Assembly (NCBI RefSeq): GCF_028288465.1
Contig: NZ_JAQBNR010000024.1
Coordinates: 62,001 to 126,000 of the forward strand
Reading direction: 5' to 3'
DNA from: Ferruginibacter sp.
GTDB taxonomy: Bacteria > Bacteroidota > Bacteroidia > Chitinophagales > Chitinophagaceae
DNA length: 64,000 nucleotides
Shown here: positions 41,810 to 50,781 of the stretch, piece by piece
Numbering within the stretch: position 1 is the stretch's first letter
How the letters are laid out: each line of letters starts with the position of its first letter
Notes under the pieces: model-generated
Databases searched by the model: none
Seen by the model: the letters and a program-made list of their open reading frames with translations, nothing else
Told to the model about the DNA's origin: nothing
Made by a program: the position numbers and the translations under genes

Positions 41810-43015
41810 CTATCTTCTTCTCTGTTTAAAATAAAAAGTAAGCATATAGAATGCCATGCGGATAAACTGGTATGAGCACCAGCGGATAAACCGGATGAGC
41901 ATATTTTTTGTGTACACATGCCCGTCTGCGGTAATTGCTAAACATTTATTTTGGATAATGTCTTCCATAATATTTTCCATTTCTGTTGCCATGGCTTTAT
42001 TCCGTACATCCACATTTAGTTCAATACTGGCATAAGCACTAATGTTGTTGATGTTATAAGAACCTATTGTGAACCATTCGCTGTCACATACCGCAACCTT
42101 GGCGTGCAGTACCGCAGGCTGGTACTCGTACAACTCAATATTATTGCGCAACAACCAGTCATACATCCAGCGCTCAGCGTGCTTTGCGACCATCACATCA
42201 GATGGTCCCGCAGTTATCACTTTTATTTTAACGCCCCTTTTGGTTGCATTTCGTAATAAGCGCCTGATGATTTTACCGGGCAAAAAGTAACTGGATATTA
42301 TGGTAATATGCGATTTGGAGTGGCGCAGCATTTCAATATAGGTTGCTGAAATTTCATTTTTCCGCCGCACCCAATCATTGCGCCGCATCCGCACGCTGCT
42401 GGCCTCGTCTTTTACAATATCAAATTTTCGGCTGGCATCATCACAGGAAGTAGCTTCCATTTTAACCGGAAATCCATTCCATGTTTTCCAGCATAAAACA
42501 CACAGCTGACGTGCAACTTCACCTTCAATAAAAACGGCAAAGTCAAGCCAGGAAGGTATTCCGGGCATATCATTGTACCGGTCTGCTATGTTTAAACCCC
42601 CTACCATGCCGCATCTCCCGTCGGCAACAAAAACTTTCTGATGCAGCCTTCTGCCAAAATAATAATGCCGGCTTTTTAGCAATGGTTCAAAAAAACGAAA
42701 ATGAACACCAGCCCGTTGCAACTTATCAATAAATTTTTTAGACAGTGTTTGTGATGCATATCCATCTGCCAGTAAATATACCTGCACGTCTCTTTTAGCG
42801 GCGGCCATTAAAGCATCGGCCACCATCGTACCGGTTTTATCTTCTGCAAAAATATAGGTCTGCAGGTGGATGTTTTCGCTTGCCTGCTCAATCATTGATA
42901 ACAACATTTCAAAATAAACCCGGCCACCGCGAATTAATTTCACTTTATTGTTATCAGAAAAGGCTGCTGATGCTTTTGTACCGGCAAGATATTTTGCTGT
43001 TTGCTGGGCTGGCAT
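41810..43015 (-). CDS. Phospholipase-D-like cardiolipin synthase homologue
   Basis: A 401-residue PLD-superfamily protein with two HKD motifs: LHQKVFVADG with H125, K127 and D132, and LHAKVAVCDSEW with H304, K306 and D311. These form the two-histidine active site of phosphatidyltransferases such as ClsA/ClsB. The second motif is followed by IGSYNINNIS, as in cardiolipin synthases. It lacks an N-terminal membrane helix, as in ClsB-type enzymes; a hydrophobic segment is visible only near the C-terminus (about 380-396), so substrate and location are not certain. It is upstream of the copper operon in the same direction with about 200 bp between. Confidence 0.85.
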   Translation of the reverse strand: MPAQQTAKYLAGTKASAAFSDNNKVKLIRGGRVYFEMLLSMIEQASENIHLQTYIFAEDKTGTMVADALMAAAKRDVQVYLLADGYASQTLSKKFIDKLQRAGVHFRFFEPLLKSRHYYFGRRLHQKVFVADGRCGMVGGLNIADRYNDMPGIPSWLDFAVFIEGEVARQLCVLCWKTWNGFPVKMEATSCDDASRKFDIVKDEASSVRMRRNDWVRRKNEISATYIEMLRHSKSHITIISSYFLPGKIIRRLLRNATKRGVKIKVITAGPSDVMVAKHAERWMYDWLLRNNIELYEYQPAVLHAKVAVCDSEWFTIGSYNINNISAYASIELNVDVRNKAMATEMENIMEDIIQNKCLAITADGHVYTKNMLIRFIRWCSYQFIRMAFYMLTFYFKQRRR

Positions 43016-43195
43016 TGATTTTTTAAAATAATGTAAACTGAAAGTAAATAAAAATACAACCCGGAAATTAAATTGTTCTTGTAAAATTTAAGATCATAAT
43101 AAAGGCTGATATAAATCATTGCAGGCAGTAGTGTCCCGTGGTAGTTTTATTGATCATTTCTTTTAAATCCTTCCTGATCTGAAAAAAAAATCATC

Positions 43196-44047
43196 ATGAA
43201 AAAGATATTAGTGCCAACCGATTTTTCAGCCTGTGCCGAAAACGCGGTCAACTTTGCTGTTGAATCCGCCAGGATTTTTCCTACGACAATTACGTTACTG
43301 CATGCATTTGAACTGAACGGAGATGTATATACGGATTACCTGGGCGTTAATAAAGAATATAACCAATCGCAGTTACATGAAGCAACCGATAAATTAACAC
43401 AGTTAAAATTAAGCATAGAGAAAAAAGATACACTTTCCGTTGAAAGCATGGTGTTTACCGGCAGTGTAAAAGAAAGTATTCTTCAAACTTCCAGCGAAAA
43501 AAATAGTGACCTGGTAGTTATGGGAACCGCAGGCGTTAACGGCTTATTACAAAAATTATGGGGCAGCACAACTTCTGCCATTATTGGAAAAAGCAAGGTG
43601 CCTGTGTTGGCTATACCTGTGAATTATCAATGGAAAAAGCCGGCGAAAATTTTATTGTCAACTAACCACTTTGAAACAGAGCCCTCGATACTTGACGCGA
43701 TATTTGACCTGGCTAATTGCTATGGCGCACAGGTGCAGGTAGTAGTGTTTACCAATGAAGCACACGATACTGCATTGGTATTTTTAGAGCAGGACCGCAA
43801 AATACCTGCTTACGAACAAATGCTGAAAGATAGATACAAGCATACGATGATTGGTGTGGATCACCTTTTTGGAACAGATTTCGAACTGGTACTGCAAAAT
43901 TATATCAACCATAACCAGGTGGATATGCTGGCAATGATACCCTACAAAAGAAGTTTTGCAGATAAAATATTTCACCCGAGCATTACAAAACGAATGAGCT
44001 ATCACTTAAAAGTTCCCCTGCTCGCTGTCCCTGCAAAAGAAGGATAA
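43196..44047 (+). CDS. Universal stress protein with tandem Usp domains
   Basis: Cytoplasmic 283-residue protein of two Usp domains. Domain 1 (residues 1-141) has the PTDFSACAENAVNFAVESA opening and the ATP-binding loop GTAGVNGLLQKLWGSTTSAI followed by KVPVLAIPV. Domain 2 (150-283) has a degenerate loop (MIPYKRSFADKIFHPSITKR) and may not bind nucleotide. Such proteins help survival under starvation or envelope stress. It is a single gene, divergent from the phospholipase-D-like gene with about 180 bp between. Confidence 0.9.
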   Translation: MKKILVPTDFSACAENAVNFAVESARIFPTTITLLHAFELNGDVYTDYLGVNKEYNQSQLHEATDKLTQLKLSIEKKDTLSVESMVFTGSVKESILQTSSEKNSDLVVMGTAGVNGLLQKLWGSTTSAIIGKSKVPVLAIPVNYQWKKPAKILLSTNHFETEPSILDAIFDLANCYGAQVQVVVFTNEAHDTALVFLEQDRKIPAYEQMLKDRYKHTMIGVDHLFGTDFELVLQNYINHNQVDMLAMIPYKRSFADKIFHPSITKRMSYHLKVPLLAVPAKEG

Positions 44048-44186
44048 TCTGTTTACTGGTATTATCCTGCTTACCTGCCAGTTAACAACAGCTTAGACAA
44101 AATGTATTTTTAAGCATTTTTTTAGCCTGGCGAAAACATACCAGCACAAAAAATGTTGCTGATAAAGGAAGGTTGCAAACCTGCAC

Positions 44187-44522
44187 TCAGATAATATCCA
44201 AAAAACTATATTCGTTCGAATTCCCCAGGGCGCTGAAATCGTCTGCACGTTTAATCATCAACCCAACCAGGTACATGGTACTCTGATTGCTGGTACGTAT
44301 TAAGACGACTTTGGGAGGTATGGGTGTTTCTATCAGGAGGTTCAAAAAATCTTTGTCGTTGGTAACAATAGTGCAATTATTGAGAAGAGCATATTTCCAA
44401 ATATCAATGTCTTTCAGTGGGACAGGCAAACCAATTTCATCCACATGCAGACAATCCCTGAAATGGATTTTTAATCTGTTGACTACCTTTCCTGATATAT
44501 TGGCGTCCAGCAGTAGTTTCAT
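44187..44522 (-). CDS. DUF5615 PIN-like toxin
   Basis: A 111-residue PIN-like (Mut7-C-related) putative nuclease, toxin half of a two-gene module. Motifs: MKLLLDANIS at the N-terminus with the acidic D6, VDEIGLP, DIWKYALLNN, and TNDKDFLNL near 60 that gives two further acidic residues. The ATG overlaps the stop codon of the DUF433 gene (TAATG), so translation is coupled. Such modules resemble VapBC. No other defence gene is near. Confidence 0.85.
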   Translation of the reverse strand: MKLLLDANISGKVVNRLKIHFRDCLHVDEIGLPVPLKDIDIWKYALLNNCTIVTNDKDFLNLLIETPIPPKVVLIRTSNQSTMYLVGLMIKRADDFSALGNSNEYSFLDII

Positions 44523-44749
44523 TAGGCGGTAATGATCTTAATGACAGATTCCCTGTTGGCTGCAAAGCCCAGGGCGGCCATGATATGTTCTTTCTTTAAC
44601 AGGGGATAATCTTCCAGCACCTGGGAGTAGCTCATGCCCGAAGCAAGCCACTTAAGAATGTCACACACCGTAATCCGTGTGCCTTTGATGCAAGGTTTGC
44701 CAAAACGGATCTCCGGGTTGACAGCGATGTATAAAGAGAATTCTTTCAT
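44522..44749 (-). CDS. DUF433 antitoxin
   Basis: A 75-residue winged-helix protein of the DUF433 family, antitoxin of the pair with the DUF5615 gene. It has the family stretch INPEIRFGKPCIKGTRI (as AVNPEIRFGKPC-I-KGT), followed by DILKWLASGMSYSQVLEDYP. DUF433 proteins often regulate their own promoter. It is the first gene of the module and overlaps the toxin gene by one base. Confidence 0.88.
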   Translation of the reverse strand: MKEFSLYIAVNPEIRFGKPCIKGTRITVCDILKWLASGMSYSQVLEDYPLLKKEHIMAALGFAANRESVIKIITA

Positions 44750-44924
44750 CTTTTAAAGTTACTGTTTTTTATTTTTAAATGGCGGAATTCAGCGCAAAAT
44801 TAATGGCACCAAAATGCAATGAAATTGTGTGTACAGAAAGCCGAAAATGAGTGTAAATGAGGTCAAAATTCGTACCATAAGCTTTTGTGAAACAAGCCAG
44901 TACTTTCTGTTGTGTTTATAAGTG

Positions 44925-44958
44925 CAGATAAAAATCCGAGATCAGAAATTTTTATCTG
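44925..44958 (-). terminator. Terminator of the TauE/SafE gene
   Basis: Eleven-base-pair stem CAGATAAAAAT / ATTTTTATCTG with a 12-base loop, 13 bases after the stop codon at 44972. Confidence 0.65.
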
Positions 44959-44971
44959 ATTTTTCTATGAA

Positions 44972-45703
44972 TTATTTAAAGAAAATAACGATGGCGCCTA
45001 AGAATGTGAGTGCAATAACGAACTTTCTGTAGCTATCATCCCTGATAAGTGCAACAACTTTTAATCCTGCAAAAAAACCTGCTATCAGTGCAGGTAGTAA
45101 AAGCAGATCTGTTTGTAAAGTAGATAGCGAAATATTTTTCCAGTAGATAATCTGAAAAGGCAGTTTGAAAAAATTAATCACCAGGAAAACCCAGGCAGCG
45201 GTGCCGATAAAATCGTTCTTGGTCATACGCAATGCCAAAAAATAAATATTGGCAAAAGCGCCAGCTAAGTTACCGAGCATGGTAGTAAAACCCGCGGCCA
45301 GTCCGGTACCAGCAGCAAACAATTTATTCTGCGGCATGACAGTTGTCTTTCTGAATTCCATCACCACAATAATGATGACTGTTAAAACAATGATCACCGC
45401 CATCATTTTTCTGAACAGCTTTTCATCCAGATCTTTACCTACATACACTCCAATTAAAACGCCCGCCATCATCCAGGGAATAATTTTCCAGAACTGTGGC
45501 CACTGCATATGCCGCCGGTAATAGGTAACCGCCATAATATCTGCAGCGCAAAGCAATGGCAGCACCACACCGGTAGAGGATTTTCCACCAAACACCAGCG
45601 CCATGATCGTGATGTTCATCATCTCAATACCTTTAAGCCCGGCTTTGGAAAGTCCCAGGATAAATGTGCCCAACAAAATAAGTGTCCACTGAAGTAAATC
45701 CAT
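44972..45703 (-). CDS. TauE/SafE-family sulfite-type anion exporter
   Basis: Inner-membrane permease of 243 residues in the TauE/SafE (DUF81) family. Hydrophobic helices cover most of the length (about 6-24, 27-45, 75-92, 97-115, 128-152, 162-178, 190-210, 223-242). The GLSKAGLKG motif near residues 19-27 and the second-half repeat with GFTTMLGNLAGAF (about 138-150) are family hallmarks. Members export sulfite, sulfonates or related anions, but the substrate cannot be assigned. Single gene with its own terminator, divergent from the TonB receptor pair. Confidence 0.85.
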   Translation of the reverse strand: MDLLQWTLILLGTFILGLSKAGLKGIEMMNITIMALVFGGKSSTGVVLPLLCAADIMAVTYYRRHMQWPQFWKIIPWMMAGVLIGVYVGKDLDEKLFRKMMAVIIVLTVIIIVVMEFRKTTVMPQNKLFAAGTGLAAGFTTMLGNLAGAFANIYFLALRMTKNDFIGTAAWVFLVINFFKLPFQIIYWKNISLSTLQTDLLLLPALIAGFFAGLKVVALIRDDSYRKFVIALTFLGAIVIFFK

Positions 45704-45820
45704 AATGCGTTAAAGGTATTGCAAGCATTCAAATAATCAGGATAGTGAAAATATTTTACATCCCACCTTTACAAAAGCCTGGCGATTTTTTTCCTGAAGG
45801 TAAATGTACACTTTCAGCCG

Positions 45821-45851
45821 TTTCACCTGCGCCAAATTTTAGTACATTTGC
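45821..45851 (+). promoter_or_regulatory. Putative promoter of the TonB-receptor operon
   Basis: A perfect -7 element TACATTTGC at 45843-45851 with TTTC at 45821-45824 as a weak -33, spacer 18 bases. It lies 18 bases upstream of the 173-residue protein's ATG. Confidence 0.45.
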
Positions 45852-45869
45852 CTGAATTAAAGTTGCTGA

Positions 45870-46391
45870 ATGACCCGGTGCATAAGGAATAGCAAAAATT
45901 ACTTATCAGTATTACTTATACTGGTCATTTTTATGCCCATGATAGCGTCGTTGTGGTTATTAGCATGGCAGCAATTAATACAGTGGCAAATGATGGAAGA
46001 ACTGGAATCTGCCAGCTTTACAACCGTTGTTCTTAACAAAAGTGCCGTTCATTGGATAAGAGCTGGCAAAGAGATGGAAATAAATGGCAGCCTCTTTGAT
46101 GTAGAGAACATGTCAACAATTGGAGATAGTTGTATCGTTAAAGGCCTGTTTGATGAAAAAGAAGAAGCCCTGCTGAAAACCATCAAAAAATCTCAGCAGG
46201 AATCTCCTTATAACAGACCAATCCATTTGTTGGTATCCAAAAGCCTTTCCCATTTTTTGTTTACTGAATACAAAACTGAATGTTCACAATTACAGGAAAA
46301 TTGTGAACAGGAAAAATATCACCTGTTTACCATTAGTTGTTTTACATCTCACTTTTTAGCTCCAGCCGGACCTCCACCAAAGTACAGTTAA
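45870..46391 (+). CDS. Small membrane-anchored partner of the TonB-dependent receptor
   Basis: Unrecognised 173-residue protein with one N-terminal transmembrane helix (residues 11-33, LSVLLILVIFMPMIASLWLL) and a periplasmic domain. It carries a single cysteine cluster (C138, C144, C154) and ends with SHFLAPAGPPPKYS. That PPP tail resembles the end of the HYC_CC_PP protein 4 kb to the left. It is encoded 64 bp before the TonB receptor and probably belongs to its operon. Members of this sort are often found beside metal-related TonB receptors, but I cannot name a family. Confidence 0.55.
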   Translation: MTRCIRNSKNYLSVLLILVIFMPMIASLWLLAWQQLIQWQMMEELESASFTTVVLNKSAVHWIRAGKEMEINGSLFDVENMSTIGDSCIVKGLFDEKEEALLKTIKKSQQESPYNRPIHLLVSKSLSHFLFTEYKTECSQLQENCEQEKYHLFTISCFTSHFLAPAGPPPKYS

Positions 46392-46455
46392 TATTTTTTC
46401 AAAGGGAGGTACAACGACCACCTGACTTTTATTAACTGTATTCTTTACTTATTAA

Positions 46456-48660
46456 ATGATTATGACTAAAAAAATATTCATTGCTGTGACCGCTATTTTG
46501 TGCAACACACAATTGATGGCTCAGCAAGACACTGTGAACAAAGCAACCTATTTACCTGAAGTAATTGTAACCGGCGTTCAAACAGCTACAGACAAACAAA
46601 AATTCCCGATGCCGGTTGGCATTTTAAATCAAAAAGATTGGCTTCAGAATTCAGCTACCAATATCATTGATGCGATGTCAGCCATACCAGGTGTGTCGCT
46701 GATCAACATTGGACCTGCGATTGCAAAGCCTGTGGTCCGCGGCCTAGGATACAACCGTGTTGTAGTAATGAATGATGGTATTCGCCAGGAAGGACAGCAA
46801 TGGGGCGACGAGTTCGGGATAGAAATTGATGAATATACCGTACAACGTGCCGAAGTATTGAAAGGCCCCGGTAGCCTGCGTTACGGATCAGATGCGATGG
46901 CGGGCGTAATCAATTTATTGCCGCAATCATTTTCATCCGAAGGCGAAACAGCGGGTCGTTTTTTAACCAACTACCAATCCAACAATGGCCTCATTGCAGG
47001 CAATCTTTTTTTAGGAGGTAATCAAAAAGGGTTTGTATGGAATGTAAATTATACTTACAAAACAGCACACGATTACAAGAACAAATATGATGGCTACGTG
47101 TGGAATTCCAACTATGGCGAAAGCAATTTGAAAGGCATGTTTGGTGTACAAAAAAAATGGGGATTTTCAACCGTCACACTCAGCAGTTTCAATTTAAAAA
47201 CAGGCATTATAGAAGGCGCAAGAGATGAGGTGACCGGTGCCTTCACTAAAAGCATATTGAACTTTGATGGCACATCAGACAGTGCTGCAGTAGCTACAAA
47301 AGATGAAATGCTTAAATACAACCAATACAACATTATTCACCAGCACGTGCGCCATTACAAAGCGGTTTGGGATAATAGTATTGCCCTCGGCAGTGGCAAG
47401 CTGGGCCTGAAAATTGGGTATCAGCAAAACCACCGGCAGGAAGCCAATGACATTGTTTTGGGTGACGTATATAATTTTGATTTCCTGCAACAAACGCTCA
47501 ATTATGATGTAAGTTATGAGGTGGCTGAAATCAACAACTGGAAGGTATCTTTTGGTGCAAATGGTATGGCTCAGTCTTTTAAAAACAAAGGGACTGCTTT
47601 TCTTTTTCCTGAATATCATTCTTTTGATTTTGGCCTTTATTCACTGGCGCAAAAAACAATCGATAAACTTACGCTGAGTGGGGGCCTCCGTTTTGATACA
47701 AGACATTTTAAAGGCGATGATTTATATGTTGGCCCGGATGGCGAAAGGCTTACAGGGCCTGCCGCTGATGCAACACAACAGTTCACCGCGTACAGATCCA
47801 ACTTCTCGGGAGTATCAGGAAGCATTGGCGCTGCGTACGATTTTTCAAAACTGTTGTATGGTAAATTAAATATTGCCAGGGGATATAGGGCACCCAACGT
47901 TGCTGAAAGCGGCTCAAACGGTATTCATGACGGCACGCCGTTTTATGAAATTGGCGACTCTAAATTAAAACCTGAAAACAGTCTGCAACTGGACGGAACA
48001 ATTGGATTGCACGCCGCTGATTTTACTGCAGAAGCCACACTGTTTATCAATAGCATCAACAACTATATTTTTCCATTGAAATTAGCCAGCACGGTGGGTG
48101 GTGATTCACTGCGGGAAGGCGCACCCACGTTTAAATTCGTGGCAGGCGATGCCATATTAAAAGGCGGTGAAATAATCGCCCATTTTCATCCGCAACAGTT
48201 AAAATGGCTGCGATGGGAAAATGCTTTTTCCTTTATCAGCGCCATTCAAAAAAACCAGGGTGACTCATCAAAATATCTTCCCTATACTCCTCCGGGCAAG
48301 TTGCAAACTAAATTCGTTTTTTCCTTCACCAATAATGAAAAATGTATCAGAGATGTTTTTGTAAGCGTGGGAATAGATCACTATTTTGAGCAAAATAAAG
48401 TGTTTTATAAATTCAATAATGAAACCATAACACCTGCGTACACTTTACTTAATATTGGCGCGGGTGCTTCTTTTTATACAAAGAAAAAACAGTTTGTTTC
48501 AATATACTTCCTGGCGAATAATTTAGCAGATGTTGCTTACCTGAGCAATATGAGCAGGCTGAAATATGCAGACATCAACAATGCTACCGGCAGAACAGGG
48601 GTATATAACATGGGCAGGAATTTTAGTATTAAACTGAGTTTCCCGATCAATTTTTTATAG
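46456..48660 (+). CDS. TonB-dependent outer-membrane receptor, possibly for a metal
   Basis: Outer-membrane beta-barrel transporter of 734 residues. Signal peptide 1-23 ends ALMAQQD; an ATG two codons in is an equally good start. The plug domain (about 30-145) has the TonB-box-like LPEVIVTG, IPGVSLINIG, VRGLGYNRVVVMNDGIRQEG and VLKGPGSLRYGSDAMAGVINL. The barrel follows to the final aromatic residue (FPINFL). The plug resembles receptors for metal ions or copper complexes such as OprC, ZnuD or CirA, in agreement with the nearby metal genes; the substrate is not certain. A terminator follows at 48675. Confidence 0.88.
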   Translation: MIMTKKIFIAVTAILCNTQLMAQQDTVNKATYLPEVIVTGVQTATDKQKFPMPVGILNQKDWLQNSATNIIDAMSAIPGVSLINIGPAIAKPVVRGLGYNRVVVMNDGIRQEGQQWGDEFGIEIDEYTVQRAEVLKGPGSLRYGSDAMAGVINLLPQSFSSEGETAGRFLTNYQSNNGLIAGNLFLGGNQKGFVWNVNYTYKTAHDYKNKYDGYVWNSNYGESNLKGMFGVQKKWGFSTVTLSSFNLKTGIIEGARDEVTGAFTKSILNFDGTSDSAAVATKDEMLKYNQYNIIHQHVRHYKAVWDNSIALGSGKLGLKIGYQQNHRQEANDIVLGDVYNFDFLQQTLNYDVSYEVAEINNWKVSFGANGMAQSFKNKGTAFLFPEYHSFDFGLYSLAQKTIDKLTLSGGLRFDTRHFKGDDLYVGPDGERLTGPAADATQQFTAYRSNFSGVSGSIGAAYDFSKLLYGKLNIARGYRAPNVAESGSNGIHDGTPFYEIGDSKLKPENSLQLDGTIGLHAADFTAEATLFINSINNYIFPLKLASTVGGDSLREGAPTFKFVAGDAILKGGEIIAHFHPQQLKWLRWENAFSFISAIQKNQGDSSKYLPYTPPGKLQTKFVFSFTNNEKCIRDVFVSVGIDHYFEQNKVFYKFNNETITPAYTLLNIGAGASFYTKKKQFVSIYFLANNLADVAYLSNMSRLKYADINNATGRTGVYNMGRNFSIKLSFPINFL

Positions 48661-48674
48661 AAAGATTTAGTAGG

Positions 48675-48706
48675 AAAGATGCCGGTATTTAAGTGCCGGC
48701 ATCTTT
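48675..48706 (+). terminator. Rho-independent terminator of the TonB receptor
   Basis: Eleven-base-pair stem AAAGATGCCGG / CCGGCATCTTT, 10-base loop, then a T-run. It lies 15 bases past the stop codon. Confidence 0.88.
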
Positions 48707-48718
48707 TTTACCATTAAA

Positions 48719-49831
48719 TTATTTACCTGGTGTATGGTTTAATTTTGTGGCAGTTACCGCAGAATTTCTTTTGTCATCTTCCTTATGAAGGGCATACTGT
48801 GGCCTTATTACCCAGCTTTGCTGATTTGTTTTCCGGAACACAATCCACCAAAAAAAGAACAGCGTACTCGCTGCCACCATGCCATCGACCATCCACTCCG
48901 GTAACACACCCCTTAAGTTGATAAGCATGCCGTCTGTATGGTACATGCCAAAGCCAATAAGCGAGGGAATTCTAAACCAGTAATAACATGCAACTGCAGC
49001 GGCTGCAAAAATGCTGATGAGTATTGCTTGATTTATTTTGCCAACTATTTTCTTCAACAGTATAAACAATACAAGCGTTGCAGCTGCAGCCAATAAGGGA
49101 AAGTTATACATGGCTGCAATTAACTGCAAACCTGTTAGTGTGCTATGATCCGGTACATGAAACCAACCCCATACAAACCCGGGGAAACCACCAATCATCA
49201 AATGACCGGCAATGTTTTGGTAAACTGTTTTAGAGGTCGTTAAAGGGTTTACATCAGGTGTACTATCCGGGCATGGAATTACACAATTTCTGCATTGCGT
49301 ACAATGTGCGTTTGGTATAGACACCATTGTTTTTAAACCATATAATTTCTCAACCGGGTGAACAGGGCAAAGGCCCGAACACCATGCACTTTTCCATTCA
49401 AAAATAAAACCGCACGCAAATGACAATGCAGCCATCGTGAGAATTAAAATAGCCGTAGCAGGCCCGTTGGTATTAAAAAAAGTATGCCGTAAGGGTACAA
49501 TAACAAGCAATGAAACAGTTGCCACCAAATTCAGGATTGCAGTTTGCCTGGTAGATAATCTTTTTCTTTTAGACAGTCCGAAATGCCTTGGCAGCAAGGC
49601 ATTGGTGGCCATGGGACAAACGTTTCGCCATACGCCGGTAAAAACTACCAGCAGTAAAGGCGCTGAAGGAATTAACATGTTCCAGAATAAATTAATGCCG
49701 GTGTCCGGATAAAATAGCAGGCAAAAAACAATGATGGCACCGATGAGCCAGACAGCAGTTTGCACAATTCGCCAGATCATTATTGACCGGGAAGACAACT
49801 GTATGCCGGATTTAAAAGAAGTTTTTTTCAT
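48719..49831 (-). CDS. Membrane polyferredoxin-like 4Fe-4S protein (NapH/NosR-related)
   Basis: A membrane protein of 370 residues from the ATG at 49831; the frame is open to a TTG at 49864 but that adds an unconserved head. Hydrophobic helices lie at about 22-42, 47-65, 95-113, 120-140, and several in the C-terminal half. Cysteine sites include NVCPMATN near residue 68, CSGLCPVHP near 156 and CTQCRNCVIPCPD near 182-194, the last a complete 4Fe-4S motif. The set of membrane-bound clusters resembles NapH/NosR/YccM-type electron carriers. Its partner is unknown. It is convergent with the TonB receptor. Confidence 0.8.
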   Translation of the reverse strand: MKKTSFKSGIQLSSRSIMIWRIVQTAVWLIGAIIVFCLLFYPDTGINLFWNMLIPSAPLLLVVFTGVWRNVCPMATNALLPRHFGLSKRKRLSTRQTAILNLVATVSLLVIVPLRHTFFNTNGPATAILILTMAALSFACGFIFEWKSAWCSGLCPVHPVEKLYGLKTMVSIPNAHCTQCRNCVIPCPDSTPDVNPLTTSKTVYQNIAGHLMIGGFPGFVWGWFHVPDHSTLTGLQLIAAMYNFPLLAAAATLVLFILLKKIVGKINQAILISIFAAAAVACYYWFRIPSLIGFGMYHTDGMLINLRGVLPEWMVDGMVAASTLFFFWWIVFRKTNQQSWVIRPQYALHKEDDKRNSAVTATKLNHTPGK

Positions 49832-49927
49832 TGAGATACCCGGTAAATTTATGGTAATTAGCAATGGTTTTGACGAAGTAAAATTAATACAAACTCTTAC
49901 TGCTTTGATAAATGAATAAATGCATTT

Positions 49928-50692
49928 TTATTTTGTCTTTTTTCTAAAATCAGGTGTGTAATAAAAAAAACACCGCAACGTATTGTTCTTATCATACTGG
50001 TAGCCTGTTGACTTTTCCTGTGTGAAAAGCATATAGCCCAAATCAAAACTCAGCGCTTTACAAACGGGTTGTTTAATGCCAATAAAAAACCTGTTTTGAT
50101 CAAATGTATTGTACACCACTTCTTTACCAAATTGTATAGCCAGTTCATCGGATAAAACCAATGATGGCAGTTTTTTATTGTCAGCAACACGAATGGTGAA
50201 ACTCAATAAATATCTTACCCTGTCAGTAAATTTATAATCATGCGTAAACTTATCGTTCACAATTTTTTCCTGCCAGCGTTGCTCGTTCCTTATACGGTTG
50301 AGCACAATTATTTTACCGATTTTTGAAAATTGCTGCAACTGCTGGTATATTCGGTGCTCCTGGACAAAATGATGCCAGGCAGGATTGGCTGGTGCTACCC
50401 ACATTTGTCCGTAGCCGAGTACGGCGGTTATATTTTCATTAATCCAATAGTCCAACCCCGTTCTCGCAAAATAAAAACCGGGGTCTGCTAAAAAATTATT
50501 TCTGCGCATGTGCAAATCAGCGATCATACCAAATCTTTTACTAAACCTGAATGTTCCGTTTTCACTTACCCAGCTTTGCGATTGTATATTCACTTCTTTA
50601 GTTTTTGTTTGGGCATTTGACTGAAACTGTATTAAAAAACTCAGAACAATAAAGCAGCCAATTGTTATAAGGAGTTTATATTTTGTATTCAT
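49928..50692 (-). CDS. DUF2490 outer-membrane beta-barrel-like protein
   Basis: A 254-residue protein with signal peptide (residues 1-27, ending in SNA) and the alternating beta-strand pattern of DUF2490, ending FFYYTPDFRKK. The family segments WVSENGTFRFSKRFG and WINENITAVLGYG are visible. Bacteroidota DUF2490 proteins are probably outer-membrane barrels of unknown function. It lies about 90 bp downstream of the AspT-type transporter gene on the same strand, and about 60 bp upstream of the ferredoxin-like gene, so the three may be one transcript. Confidence 0.8.
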   Translation of the reverse strand: MNTKYKLLITIGCFIVLSFLIQFQSNAQTKTKEVNIQSQSWVSENGTFRFSKRFGMIADLHMRRNNFLADPGFYFARTGLDYWINENITAVLGYGQMWVAPANPAWHHFVQEHRIYQQLQQFSKIGKIIVLNRIRNEQRWQEKIVNDKFTHDYKFTDRVRYLLSFTIRVADNKKLPSLVLSDELAIQFGKEVVYNTFDQNRFFIGIKQPVCKALSFDLGYMLFTQEKSTGYQYDKNNTLRCFFYYTPDFRKKTK

Positions 50693-50781
50693 TTTTATTA
50701 GTTGAGGTGGAAAAAAGGCAACTGCCTATGCTTACAGGTTAATTGCTTTTACTATGCAGGTTACAGAAGCACAAATCAACA

